This document shows positions 54,752 through 63,552 of a stretch of DNA of 64,000 nt, in pieces. Position 1 is the first letter of the stretch. Each line of letters opens with the position of its first letter. The position numbers and the translations under genes were made by a program. The notes under the pieces were generated by a model. That model saw only the letters and a list, made by a program, of their open reading frames with translations. It was not told where the DNA came from and made no database searches. The DNA comes from Pararhodobacter sp. CCB-MM2. Lineage in GTDB: Bacteria > Pseudomonadota > Alphaproteobacteria > Rhodobacterales > Rhodobacteraceae. The stretch lies in the NCBI RefSeq assembly GCF_001691415.1, contig NZ_LRRR01000002.1, positions 62,001 to 126,000 of the forward strand, given 5' to 3'.

Positions 54752-55642
54752 TCAACGGCAGGCCTCGGCGAGGAAATCGACGAAGGCACGCAGGCGCGGC
54801 GACATCAGGCGGCGGCTGAGATAGACGGCGGAGAGGGTCGAGGCCTCGATGTCGAACGTCACCTCGGGCTGCACCTCGATCAGGCTGCCCTCGCGGATCT
54901 GGTCGCGGACGTAATGGCGGGGCAGGGGGGCGACACCGGCCCCGTTCAGCACCGCCGCCCGGACCACCAGCGGATTGTTCACATGGCTGATGCCGGTTTG
55001 CAGATCCAGCACCGCCGCCTGTCCCGCCACATGCACCGGCATGCGTTTGATGCCATAGCGCGTCTCGCACAGTTGGATATGGCGGCGCAGGCCCTCCAGC
55101 CCCTCGTCCACCGGGTTTGCGGCCAGATAGGCGGGGCTGGCCACGCAGGTCAGCGCGCCCGCGATCAGCACCCGGGTCACGAGGTCGCTGTCCACCATCC
55201 GGCCAACGACGACCGCCATGTCCACCTGCTCGCGCAGAAGGTCGACGCCGTGGCTGGTGATGACGATCTGCAGATCGATCTTGGGAAAGGCCTGACGGAA
55301 GGCGTGCAGGCGCGGGGCCACGACCTCTTGGCAGAAGGCGGGCGGCAGAGCCACGGTCAACCGCCCCGCCGGATCGGCGCGCAGGCCTGCGACGGTCGCA
55401 TCCGCCTCGCGCGCCTGTTCGAGGATCAGCTGCGCATGACGGTAGAAGGTCTCGCCCTCGGCGGTGACGCGCTGGCTGCGGGAATTGCGCTCGAGCAGCC
55501 GGATGCCGAGGCCCTTCTCCAGCCGCGCGATCGCCGTCGAGACGCTGGATTTCGGCCGGCCCAGCAGCTCGGCCGCGCCGGTCATGCCGCCCTGCTCCAC
55601 CACGGCCACATAGACCGGCACGTCATCGAGGCTCCAGCGCAT
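54752..55642 (-). CDS. LysR-family transcriptional regulator of the gallate dioxygenase gene
   Basis: This 296-residue regulator has the LysR winged helix (DVPVYVAVVEQGGMTGAAEL; GRPKSSVSTAIARLEKGLGI; RLLERNSRSQRVTAEGETFY) and the two-lobed effector domain. Start at 55642 has AGGAG. It is divergent from gallate dioxygenase across 132 bases and a T-N11-A palindrome. It probably senses gallate or a related phenolic acid. It ends three bases from the convergent small gene. Confidence 0.92.
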   Translation of the reverse strand: MRWSLDDVPVYVAVVEQGGMTGAAELLGRPKSSVSTAIARLEKGLGIRLLERNSRSQRVTAEGETFYRHAQLILEQAREADATVAGLRADPAGRLTVALPPAFCQEVVAPRLHAFRQAFPKIDLQIVITSHGVDLLREQVDMAVVVGRMVDSDLVTRVLIAGALTCVASPAYLAANPVDEGLEGLRRHIQLCETRYGIKRMPVHVAGQAAVLDLQTGISHVNNPLVVRAAVLNGAGVAPLPRHYVRDQIREGSLIEVQPEVTFDIEASTLSAVYLSRRLMSPRLRAFVDFLAEACR

Positions 55643-55654
55643 CGCATCTCCTGT

Positions 55655-55672
55655 CGTTCAAAATTCTGAACG
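55655..55672. promoter_or_regulatory. LysR-type operator
   Basis: CGTTCA (55655-55660) and TGAACG (55667-55672) form a perfect inverted repeat with 6-base spacer AAATTC. It contains the T-N11-A LysR box. It sits 13 bases upstream of the LysR start and about 100 bases before the dioxygenase start, the normal place for dual repression/activation. Confidence 0.7.
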
Positions 55673-55774
55673 CTGCGACCATCGTAGGCCGATTGTTCGA
55701 CTGATGGAAGGGCTCTATCCCCGTTGCATCCGGCCCGGCCACTCGCCCGGGCCGCTGGGACAGGAGGAACCCCC

Positions 55775-57067
55775 ATGGCTCGTATCATCGGCGGCATCGG
55801 CGCGTCGCATTCCCCCACCATCGGCTTCGCCAAGGACAACGGCAAACGGCACGACCCGGCCTGGGCGCCGATCTTCGAAGGCTTCGACGTCGTGCGCGAC
55901 TGGGTCAACGCCAAGAAGATCGACGTGCTGTTCCTGATCTACAACGATCACGTCACCTCGTTCTTCTTTGATCATTACCCGTTCTTCTCGATGGGGATCG
56001 ACAGCGAATACCACCCGGCCGACGAAGGCGGCGGCCCGCGCGACGTGGCCCCGGCCATGGGCCATCTCGGCCTGTCGCAGCATATCGCCATGGCGCTGAC
56101 GGCGGATGAATTCGACATGTCCTTCTTCCAGGGCAAGCCGGTCGACCACGGCTTCCTGTCGCCGCTGTCGATGCTGGGCGATGACGACGGCCCGTGGCAG
56201 GGCAAGGTCGTGCCGCTGCATTGCGGGCTGCTGCAGCTGCCGATCCCCTCGGCCAAGCGGATGTGGAAGCTGGGCAAGTCGCTGCGCCGCGCGATCGAAA
56301 GCTACCCCGAGGATCTGAACGTCGCGATCATGGCCACCGGCGGCCTGTCGCATCAGGTGCATGGCGAGCGCGCGGGCTTCATCAACGAGGACTGGGACGC
56401 CGAGTTCCTCGACCTGCTAGAGACGAACCCGCAGGCCTTGGTCGACATGCGGCTCGCCGATTACGTCGCCAAGGGCGGCATGGAGGGCGCCGAGGTCATC
56501 ATGTGGCTGATCATGCGCGGCGCGCTGTCGGACGATGTGACGCTGGTGCACAAACAGACCTACGCGCCCTCAGTGACCAATATCGCCACGCTGGTGTTCG
56601 AGGATCACGGCGCCGCCCCCGACGAGGCCGAGCTGGCCGCCTACCGCGCGCACATGGGCCATGAGCTGGCCGGGGCCGAGACGGTCGCCGGCACCTATCC
56701 GCTGACCCATGCCCGCAGTCAGGCGAACTTCCGGCTGAACGACTTCCTGCACGACCTGATCAAGCCCGCGCACCGCAAGCGTTTCCGCGAGGATTTCGAC
56801 GCGCTCGCGGCTGAACGCGGCCTGACCGAGGAAGAGATCGACCTCGTCAAGAACCGCAAATGGATCGAGATGATCCGCCGCGGCGTCAGCTTCTTCATGC
56901 TCGAGAAGATGGCCGCCGTGCTCGGCGTGCCCAACCCCGAGGTCTATGCCGCCTTCCGCGGCGAGACGCTGCAGGAATTCCTCGCCACGCGGAAGATGCC
57001 GATCACCTATTCGGTCGCCGGCGGGAAGAAGGACAAGGTTCCGGAGGAAACCGGCAGCGAGGCCTGA
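55775..57067 (+). CDS. galA: Gallate dioxygenase (LigB-LigA fused type II extradiol enzyme)
   Basis: This 430-residue non-heme iron enzyme has an N-terminal LigB-like domain with putative iron ligands H12 (GASHSP) and H59 (YNDHVTSF). A C-terminal LigA-like domain (RKRFREDFDALAAERGL; VKNRKWIEMIRRGVSFFMLE; GETLQEFLATRKM) is fused to it. The fusion and length are those of GalA/DesB gallate dioxygenases, which cleave gallate to 4-oxalomesaconate; a protocatechuate 4,5-dioxygenase would have separate subunits. The ATG at 55775 follows AGGAGG. It is next to a TRAP transporter, but the later gallate pathway genes are absent. Confidence 0.88.
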   Translation: MARIIGGIGASHSPTIGFAKDNGKRHDPAWAPIFEGFDVVRDWVNAKKIDVLFLIYNDHVTSFFFDHYPFFSMGIDSEYHPADEGGGPRDVAPAMGHLGLSQHIAMALTADEFDMSFFQGKPVDHGFLSPLSMLGDDDGPWQGKVVPLHCGLLQLPIPSAKRMWKLGKSLRRAIESYPEDLNVAIMATGGLSHQVHGERAGFINEDWDAEFLDLLETNPQALVDMRLADYVAKGGMEGAEVIMWLIMRGALSDDVTLVHKQTYAPSVTNIATLVFEDHGAAPDEAELAAYRAHMGHELAGAETVAGTYPLTHARSQANFRLNDFLHDLIKPAHRKRFREDFDALAAERGLTEEEIDLVKNRKWIEMIRRGVSFFMLEKMAAVLGVPNPEVYAAFRGETLQEFLATRKMPITYSVAGGKKDKVPEETGSEA

Positions 57068-57087
57068 AACCGCTGCCCCAGCCATCC

Positions 57088-57122
57088 TCCCGGCCCCTCG
57101 ACGCAAATCTGGTGGGCCGGGA
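57088..57122 (+). other. Hairpin between gallate dioxygenase and dctP
   Basis: TCCCGGCCC (57088-57096) pairs perfectly with GGGCCGGGA (57114-57122) around a 17-base loop in the 83-base spacer. No T-run follows. It may attenuate transcription or protect the ends of processed RNA. Confidence 0.5.
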
Positions 57123-57150
57123 CACCACAGCCATTTCACGGGAGAGAAAA

Positions 57151-58137
57151 ATGGCCAAGATCACCACCCTCACCGCCGCCCTTCTGGTCACCGGCCTCGC
57201 GCAGGGCGCGCTGGCCGAAGAGCTGAAACTCGCGGATTTCCAGCCGCCCGGACACTTCATCGTCGACACCGTCTATGCGCCCTTCGCGCAGGCGATCTCG
57301 GACGCGACCGGCGGCGACACCACGGTCCATGTCTACATGGGCGGCGAATTGGGCCCGGGCCCGGCCGAGCAGTACAACCGTGTGCTCGACGGCGTGGCGG
57401 ACATCGCCTTCTCGCTGCCGGGCTATACCGCGTCGAGCTTCCCGATGACCCTGCTCGGCGAGCTGCCGGGCGTGCTGACCGCCGAAACCGGCACGCAGTC
57501 GATCGTCGACCATCTCGACATGCTGGCGCCGGAATACCGCCGCGCGCAGCTGGTCGGCCTGTGGAACAACGCGCCGAACCTGCTGTTGATGGGCTCGCAT
57601 GAGCTGCACGGCCTTGATGACCTCGCCGGTCTCAACATCCGCGTGCCGTCGCGCAATGCCGGACTGATCGTGCAGGCCTGGGGCGCGAACCCGGTGTCGA
57701 TGCCCGCGCCCGAGATCTACAACGCCATGCAGACGGGCGTCATCGACGGCGCGATGATCGACGCGACGACGCTCGGCGCCTTCCGTCTGGCCGAGGTCAC
57801 CAATTCGATCACCATGGGCATGGACACGACGATCTCGCTGTTCTTCATGGTCATGAACCGCGACACGTTTGACGGCCTCTCGGACGAGGCGCAGTCCGCC
57901 GTGCTGGACGCCGGCCGCACCGCCTCGCTGTCGGGCAGCGCGCAATGGCTGGGCGTGGCCGAGCGTGCGCTCGCGGCCTTCGAGGGCACCGAGGGCAAGA
58001 CCGTGATCACCCTCTCGCCCGACGAAGCCGCGCGCTTCAACGCGGCCTCGGCCCCGGTCGTCGAGCAGATCATCGCCGATGCCGAGGCCTCGGGCATCCA
58101 AGCCCGCGCCTATGTCGCGGCCCTGCGCGGCGAGTGA
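57151..58137 (+). CDS. dctP: TRAP transporter solute-binding protein
   Basis: This 328-residue DctP-type protein has a signal peptide (TTLTAALLVTGLAQGALA) and the family features VHVYMGGELGPGPAEQYNRV, the conserved arginine stretch LNIRVPSRNAGLIVQAWGAN and QTGVIDGAMID. The arginine usually grips the ligand carboxylate. The ATG follows ACGGGAGAG. In context the ligand is likely gallate or another phenolic carboxylate. Confidence 0.93.
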   Translation: MAKITTLTAALLVTGLAQGALAEELKLADFQPPGHFIVDTVYAPFAQAISDATGGDTTVHVYMGGELGPGPAEQYNRVLDGVADIAFSLPGYTASSFPMTLLGELPGVLTAETGTQSIVDHLDMLAPEYRRAQLVGLWNNAPNLLLMGSHELHGLDDLAGLNIRVPSRNAGLIVQAWGANPVSMPAPEIYNAMQTGVIDGAMIDATTLGAFRLAEVTNSITMGMDTTISLFFMVMNRDTFDGLSDEAQSAVLDAGRTASLSGSAQWLGVAERALAAFEGTEGKTVITLSPDEAARFNAASAPVVEQIIADAEASGIQARAYVAALRGE

Positions 58138-58142
58138 TCCCT

Positions 58143-58652
58143 GTGAGCAACGCAACGCTCAAGACCTGGTCGGCCCGCGCCGGCCAGGTTCCTTTCCTTC
58201 TAAACCTCGGCGCGGGGATCTGTCTGGTCGCCATGGTCGGCGTAATCGCGACGGGCGTGGTGATGCGCTACATCGTCGGCAATCCGCTGATGGGCGTGAA
58301 CGAGATCGTCCAGACCATCGCCGTCGCGCTGGCGATGCTGGCGCTTCCGCAGGCCACGGCCAGCGGCGCGCATGTCAGCGTCGATCTTCTGGACCGCGCA
58401 CTCGGCCGCTGGGGCCGCTGGTTCGGCGACATCCTCAGCCGCGTGCTGTCGATCACCGTGCTGGTCCATCTGTGCCTGCGCGCCCTCGCCAAGACCCGGG
58501 AGGCCGCCGAATACGGCGACGTCACTAACATGCTGCAGCTGCCGCTCTGGCCGGTCTATGCGGCGATCCTGATCGGCATGGGGCTCTGTGCGCTGGTCTT
58601 CGCCGCGCAGATCCTCGGCCTGCTTCTGGGGGGAGCGCCCGATAATGACTGA
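58143..58652 (+). CDS. dctQ: TRAP transporter small membrane subunit
   Basis: This 169-residue DctQ-type protein has four predicted helices (GAGICLVAMVGVIATGVVMR; VNEIVQTIAVALAMLALPQA). The start is a GTG at 58143, five bases after dctP; no ATG is suitable. Its stop overlaps the dctM start by eight bases. It pairs with DctM in the sodium-driven importer. Confidence 0.87.
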   Translation: MSNATLKTWSARAGQVPFLLNLGAGICLVAMVGVIATGVVMRYIVGNPLMGVNEIVQTIAVALAMLALPQATASGAHVSVDLLDRALGRWGRWFGDILSRVLSITVLVHLCLRALAKTREAAEYGDVTNMLQLPLWPVYAAILIGMGLCALVFAAQILGLLLGGAPDND

Positions 58653-59949
58653 CCTCACCATCGGCATCCTCGCCTTGGGCGGGATGTTCGCGCTGATGCT
58701 GCTGCGCACCCCCGTGGCCTTCGCCATGCTGATCACCGGCTTCTTCGGCATCTGGGTCGTCGAGGGCCTGCGCCGTGCGGGCGCGATCCTGTTCACCGAG
58801 ACCTATTCCTCGGTCGCCAACTACAACCTGATCGTGCTGCCGATGTTCGTGCTTCTGGGCAACATCGCCTCGGAAGCCGGCTTCTCCCGCGCGCTGTACG
58901 ATGCGGCCCATGCCTGGGTCGGCCGGTTCCGTGGCGGGCTGGCGTCCGCCTCGGTGATCGGCTGCGCGGCCTTCTCGGCGGTTTCGGGCTCGTCCGTCGC
59001 CACGGCCGTCACCATCGGCAAGGTCGCGCTGCCCGAGATGAAGCGGCTCGGCTATGCCGACGGCCTGTCCACCGGCGCCATCGCCGCGGGCGGCACCTTG
59101 GGCTTCCTGATCCCGCCGTCCACGGGCTTCGTTCTCTATGCGATCCTGACCGAGGAATCGATCGGACGCCTGTTCATGGCGGGTATCCTGCCGGGCCTGC
59201 TGATGATGCTGATGTTCATCGCCGCGATCTGGCTCGTCACCCTGCGCCGTCCTGAATCCGGCCCGGCGGGCGAGGCGAAACCCTTCGCGCAACGCATCCG
59301 CCTGTTCCTGACGGCTGCACCCTTGATCAGCGTGATCGTGGTGTCGATCGGCGGCATCTATATCGGCGCCTTCACCCCGGTCGAAGCCTCGGGCATCGGC
59401 GCGGCCCTGACCGCCCTGCTGGCGCTGGGAACACGGGCACTGTCGCTGACAGGTTTCGCCAAGGCGGTGAGCGAGACGGTGCGGACCTCGGCCATGCTCT
59501 ACATGATCGTCGTCGGCGCCAATGTGCTGAACCCGTTCCTTGCACTGACCGGCATCCCCTCGGTCCTGGGCGAGGGTCTGACGGGGCTGGGGCTGGGGCC
59601 GTTCGGGACGCTGGCGGTGATCTTGCTCAGCTACGTCGTCTTGGGGATGTTCCTCGACGGGCTGGCGATGCTGGTGATCACGGTGCCGATCTACTACCCG
59701 ATCATCCTTGCGCTGGGGTTCGATCCGATCTGGTTCGGCGTCGTCGCGGTGATCGTCATCGAGATGGGCATGATCACCCCGCCCGTGGGCCTCAACGTCT
59801 TCGTCGTCCGCTCGGTGGCGGAAAACGTGGCGATGCGGACCGTGTTTTCGGGCGTGACGCCGTTCCTGCTGGCGATGATCGTGACCTTGCTGCTGATCAT
59901 CGCCTTCCCGCAGATCGCGCTGTTCATCCCGAATTCGATGTTCGGCTAA
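58645..59949 (+). CDS. dctM: TRAP transporter large membrane subunit
   Basis: This 434-residue DctM-type protein has about 12 helices and family motifs LRTPVAFAMLITGFFGIWV, GCAAFSAVSGSSVATAVTIG and GTLGFLIPPSTGFVLYAILT. The ATG at 58645 lies just before the dctQ stop. It completes the TRAP importer that follows gallate dioxygenase. It ends 12 bases from the convergent sulfatase gene. Confidence 0.94.
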   Translation: MTDLTIGILALGGMFALMLLRTPVAFAMLITGFFGIWVVEGLRRAGAILFTETYSSVANYNLIVLPMFVLLGNIASEAGFSRALYDAAHAWVGRFRGGLASASVIGCAAFSAVSGSSVATAVTIGKVALPEMKRLGYADGLSTGAIAAGGTLGFLIPPSTGFVLYAILTEESIGRLFMAGILPGLLMMLMFIAAIWLVTLRRPESGPAGEAKPFAQRIRLFLTAAPLISVIVVSIGGIYIGAFTPVEASGIGAALTALLALGTRALSLTGFAKAVSETVRTSAMLYMIVVGANVLNPFLALTGIPSVLGEGLTGLGLGPFGTLAVILLSYVVLGMFLDGLAMLVITVPIYYPIILALGFDPIWFGVVAVIVIEMGMITPPVGLNVFVVRSVAENVAMRTVFSGVTPFLLAMIVTLLLIIAFPQIALFIPNSMFG

Positions 59950-59961
59950 GCGCGCCGCCCC

Positions 59962-61398
59962 TCAATGCTTCGGCGGCGGGGTCGAGGACGGCGCGCCGAT
60001 ATTGGCCGCAACCGCGATCCCGCCATAGCCCGCGATCATCGCATCCTGATCGGCGAAGGCCTGTGCATCGACCGCTTCAGGGTCGCAGATCGCGCGCAGG
60101 GCGGCCTGCATCTCGGCCAAGGCCTGAGCGCAGGACGGGTCCGTGGCGCGGTTCACGGATTCTTCCGGGTCGGCCTCGATATCGAACAGTTCGGGCGGGA
60201 AGCCGACGTAATGGATCAGCTTCCAGCGGCCCTTGCGCAGCATGAACGCGCCCGAGACCGCGCCGATTGCATGGTACTCACTGAACACCGCGCGTTGGTT
60301 GTCGAGCGGGGCCGTGGCGAGGTCATAGAGCGATCCGCCCGGACGCTCGCCCTCCAGCGGCGCGTCGAAATGGTCAAGGATCGTCTCGGACACATCCAGC
60401 AGGCTAGCCGGCGTCGCACAAAGTGCCGGGAACGAGGCCCCCAGCGAGGGCGCCGGGGCGACGATCAGAGGGATCTTCGCGCTTTCCTCATACATCGTCA
60501 TCTTGCCCCAGAGGTTCCGGGTGCCGAGGCTCTCACCATGGTCGCTGGAATAGATGATCGTCGTGTTGTCGAACTGGCCGCTGGCCTTCAGCGCCGCGAC
60601 GATCCGGCCGACATTGGCGTCCATGTAGCTGGTCAGCCCGTAATAGGCGGCGATGGCGACGCGGCGCTCTTCCTCGCTGGTCCAGCCTTCCTCTCCGACC
60701 ATCGCGGCCGAGGTCTTGTCGATCCAGGGGTGCCGGGGCAGGCCACGCATCTTGTCGGCGGGGAGCTTGTCGGTCGGGTACATCTCGTAGAAGTCGGGCG
60801 GGGCGATCAGCGGGTGGTGCGGCGCGACGAGCCCGACATAGAGGCACCACGGCGCGTCGGAGCCTTCCGCCTCAGTCAGCCAGTCGCAGGTGCGCTGAGT
60901 CACGGCAGCGTCGTATTTCGTGTAGCTGCTCTCACCGGGACCGACGACGTCGCCCATCATCCGGACCTCGCGCTTGTAGACGCGCTCGTCCTCACGCCGG
61001 ATCGAACCCCAGACCATGCCCTTGCCATCCACCACATGCATCGGGATGTGCTGCACGTCGAAGCCGGTGTCGTCGCCGATCTGCCGGTAATGCAGCTTGC
61101 CGATCGACTCGACGCGGATGCCCTTGTCCTGCAGCGCATGGCCCCAGCCGCGCGGCTGGCCGGTATAGGGCATGGCGTTGTCCCACAGGCGGATCTGGTG
61201 GCAATAGCGCCCCGTCGCGAAGGCGGCGCGGGCGGGGACGCAGATGGGCGAGGGGGTGTAGGCCTCGGTGAAGCGGGTGCCACGCTCGGCCAACGCGTCG
61301 AGGTTCGGGGTCCGCACGACGGGATGGCCGGCGCAGGACAGCGCCTGCGCCTGATGCTGGTCGGACAGGATCACCAGCAGATTGGGGGTACGGGTCAT
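59962..61398 (-). CDS. Formylglycine-dependent sulfatase, cytoplasmic type
   Basis: This 478-residue sulfatase has the metal-binding start NLLVILSDQH (D13) and the C-x-P-x-R maturation motif CVPAR with C53, which is converted to formylglycine. SIGKLHYR and SSDHGESLG are further metal/substrate segments. No signal peptide is seen, so it should act on an imported sulfate ester, as choline-sulfatases do. Its start overlaps the MarR stop (ATGA at 61395-61398). It needs a formylglycine-generating or anSME enzyme, not seen here. Confidence 0.92.
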   Translation of the reverse strand: MTRTPNLLVILSDQHQAQALSCAGHPVVRTPNLDALAERGTRFTEAYTPSPICVPARAAFATGRYCHQIRLWDNAMPYTGQPRGWGHALQDKGIRVESIGKLHYRQIGDDTGFDVQHIPMHVVDGKGMVWGSIRREDERVYKREVRMMGDVVGPGESSYTKYDAAVTQRTCDWLTEAEGSDAPWCLYVGLVAPHHPLIAPPDFYEMYPTDKLPADKMRGLPRHPWIDKTSAAMVGEEGWTSEEERRVAIAAYYGLTSYMDANVGRIVAALKASGQFDNTTIIYSSDHGESLGTRNLWGKMTMYEESAKIPLIVAPAPSLGASFPALCATPASLLDVSETILDHFDAPLEGERPGGSLYDLATAPLDNQRAVFSEYHAIGAVSGAFMLRKGRWKLIHYVGFPPELFDIEADPEESVNRATDPSCAQALAEMQAALRAICDPEAVDAQAFADQDAMIAGYGGIAVAANIGAPSSTPPPKH

Positions 61399-61880
61399 GC
61401 GGTCGGGTCCTCGTCAATGTCGAAATCATGGCGTTGGGCGGCGTCCGACAGGGCCTTGATGGCCTCGAACATCACCTCGCGCTGCTGGTCGGTCAGGGCG
61501 GCCATCAGATGCGCCTGCCGCGCATCCAGCGCGGGGGCGATGGCGGCATAGGCGGCGCGGCCCTTGTCGGTCAGGGTCAGAACCTGCTGGCGGCGGTCGG
61601 CCTCGTAGGGGGCGGTCTGGATGTAGCCCTGCGCGACCATGGCGCCGATCTCCTTGGAGAATTGGCTCTTGTCGATGCCCAGTAGCTTGCGCATCCCCGT
61701 GCTGGCATGCGCCACATCGAGGCTGATGAGCCGCAGCACCCGCCATTGGGCGAGGCTCAGATCGCCGCGCTTCGAGATCAACGCTCGGGCCTGCGCGTTG
61801 AGCGCGCTGTGCAGCTGGAACACCAGCAGCGGCAATGGCAGACGCAGCTCGATCGCCGATTCTATGTCGCTTTTGGCCAT
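61395..61880 (-). CDS. MarR-family transcriptional regulator
   Basis: This 161-residue MarR protein has the winged helix LDVAHASTGMRKLLGIDKSQ / FSKEIGAMVAQGYIQTAPYE and the wing ADRRQQVLTLTDKGR. GAGGAA precedes the ATG at 61880. It is the first gene of the sulfatase operon and divergent from a TctCBA importer, with a long palindrome between them. It likely represses both until the imported compound or a product binds. Confidence 0.92.
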   Translation of the reverse strand: MAKSDIESAIELRLPLPLLVFQLHSALNAQARALISKRGDLSLAQWRVLRLISLDVAHASTGMRKLLGIDKSQFSKEIGAMVAQGYIQTAPYEADRRQQVLTLTDKGRAAYAAIAPALDARQAHLMAALTDQQREVMFEAIKALSDAAQRHDFDIDEDPTA

Positions 61881-61917
61881 GGATATTCCTCTTCCCTTGA
61901 TCGGAAGGTCGCGCAGA

Positions 61918-61959
61918 AAGGTGGAGAAGTCAACAATATTAAGTTGACTTTTCCACCTT
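61918..61959. promoter_or_regulatory. 42-bp near-perfect palindrome in the MarR/tctC divergent promoter
   Basis: AAGGTGGAGAAGTCAAC (61918-61934) and GTTGACTTTTCCACCTT (61943-61959) are inverted copies with one mismatch, around the 8-base AT centre AATATTAA. The inner arms carry TTGACT, a possible -35 element on each strand. This is a strong candidate MarR operator controlling both transcripts. As RNA it could also fold into a long hairpin in either leader. Confidence 0.75.
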
Positions 61960-61996
61960 CCTTTCCGACTTTGAGGGGCATCAGAGGAGGAGACTG

Positions 61997-62956
61997 ATGA
62001 TTCGAGCCATCCCGACCTGCGCCGCCGTTTTGCTGGCTGGCGCCTGCTTCACCCTTCCCGCCACGGCGCAATCCACCGACTGGACCCCGCCGGGCCCCAT
62101 CACCCTGATGATCGGCTTCGCGGCCGGCGGTGGCGCCGATACGCAGGCCCGCCTCGTCGCGCAGGGGATCGAGGACGCGACCGGCTGGACCGTGCTGCCG
62201 CAGCAGGTGACCGGCAACAGCGGCCTCAATCTTGCGCAAGAGCTGCGCTCGGCCCCGGCCGATGGCAGCGTGATCGGCATGATCGTGACCGAGACGCTGG
62301 CCTATAACGCCGTGCGCCTCGGCAACCCGGATCTTCAGGCCGATCAGTTCACCCCCCTCGCCACCACCGCCGCGTTCCAGCTGGGCCTCGTGGCCATGGC
62401 GGGCGGCGATTTCGCCAGCTGGGACGCCGTGCAGGCCGCGCAGGAAGCCGGTCGCCCGATCCGTCTGGGCGCCGCGACCGAGCGTCAGGCCGACATGGCC
62501 TATCACCTGAGCCTCGGCTCCGGCATCGAGTTCAACATCGTGCAGGTGCAAGGCGGGGCCGAGATCATGAACGGCCTGCGCGCGGGCGATCTGGACCTTG
62601 GCTGGGTCGCGGGCGCACAGGCCGGCGCGGTGCGCAATGGCGAGATGGTCAACGTCGCCAGCGGCATCCCGACGCCTCTGGTCGACAGCCCCGATGCGCC
62701 GACGATCCGCGATCTGGGCAGCAACTTCTACCTCGACGGCTATTTCATGTTCGTGGCCCCCGCCGGCATCCCCGATGATGCCCGCGCGGCGCTGGCCGGG
62801 GCTATCGCCTCGGTCGTGCAGAACCCTGAGACCGAGGCCGGCGCGCTGATCACCCGCAGCTTCGGCGGGGCTTCGGTGCTGACGGGCGCGGATCTGGACG
62901 CCTATCTTCAGCGGGCGGTCGAGGATTCGGCGGCGCTGATCGACAGCGTGCGCTAA
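61997..62956 (+). CDS. tctC: TTT-family solute-binding protein (Bug/TctC type), second system
   Basis: This 319-residue periplasmic protein has a signal peptide (IPTCAAVLLAGACFTLPATA) and the Bug fold (GPITLMIGFAAGGGADTQAR; LPQQVTGNSGLNLAQELR). The ATG at 61997 follows GAGGAGGAGA. It is divergent from the MarR-sulfatase operon, so its ligand may be a sulfated or carboxylated compound. It differs clearly from the tctC at 31927. Confidence 0.9.
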   Translation: MIRAIPTCAAVLLAGACFTLPATAQSTDWTPPGPITLMIGFAAGGGADTQARLVAQGIEDATGWTVLPQQVTGNSGLNLAQELRSAPADGSVIGMIVTETLAYNAVRLGNPDLQADQFTPLATTAAFQLGLVAMAGGDFASWDAVQAAQEAGRPIRLGAATERQADMAYHLSLGSGIEFNIVQVQGGAEIMNGLRAGDLDLGWVAGAQAGAVRNGEMVNVASGIPTPLVDSPDAPTIRDLGSNFYLDGYFMFVAPAGIPDDARAALAGAIASVVQNPETEAGALITRSFGGASVLTGADLDAYLQRAVEDSAALIDSVR

Positions 62957-62991
62957 GGCGGAACGACCCGGCAGCGGCGGAGGACGAGGCC

Positions 62992-63552
62992 ATGAGACGT
63001 GTGAATGCCGACGTGGCCTTGGGCCTCGCCGTGCTGGTCGTGGCGCTGCTGGCGCTGCTGGTCTGGGTGCCGGCCGATACCGGCAGCGGTATCGTCGAGC
63101 GGATCCGGGGTCAGTACCGGATCGGCGATGCGATGGGCCCCAGCGTCGCCTTCGGGCTGCTGGCGCTGGCGGGCGTCGTCCTCATGGTGGAATCGATGGG
63201 CAAGAAGGCGGCGGCGCGCCCGCGTGCAAGCCTCGGGCAGGGCCAGCTGTCCTTCCTGCTCATCGTGTTCGTGATCTTCTTCGTCAGCCTGCTGGCCATG
63301 CGCTGGATCGGTCCCGCCGTGGCGGGGCTGCTCACCGACACGGGCTATCGGCCGCTGCGTGCCAGCCTGCCGTGGAAATACCTCGGCTATGTTGGCGGCG
63401 GCATGCTGATGGTCGGCAGCCTGATCTCGCTGGCCGAGCGGCGGATCACCCTGCGGGCCTTTGCCATCGGCTTCGTCGGCGCGCTGGTGCTGGCGATGCT
63501 CTACGATCTGCCCTTCGACGACTTCCTTCTGCCGCCCAACGGGGACCTGTGA
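62992..63552 (+). CDS. tctB: TTT-family small membrane subunit (TctB-like), second system
   Basis: This 186-residue protein has four or five predicted helices (DVALGLAVLVVALLALLVWV; FLLIVFVIFFVSLLAMRWIG; FAIGFVGALVLAMLY). It sits between tctC and tctA, the normal TctB place, and shows the MGPSVAFGL turn near the second helix. It is longer than the first TctB (155). Its stop shares a base with the tctA start (TGATG). Confidence 0.82.
   Translation: MRRVNADVALGLAVLVVALLALLVWVPADTGSGIVERIRGQYRIGDAMGPSVAFGLLALAGVVLMVESMGKKAAARPRASLGQGQLSFLLIVFVIFFVSLLAMRWIGPAVAGLLTDTGYRPLRASLPWKYLGYVGGGMLMVGSLISLAERRITLRAFAIGFVGALVLAMLYDLPFDDFLLPPNGDL

Noticed and set aside
55775-57067. Protocatechuate 4,5-dioxygenase LigAB
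   Set aside because: LigA and LigB are separate proteins in that enzyme. Here both domains are fused in one 430-residue chain, as in gallate dioxygenases.
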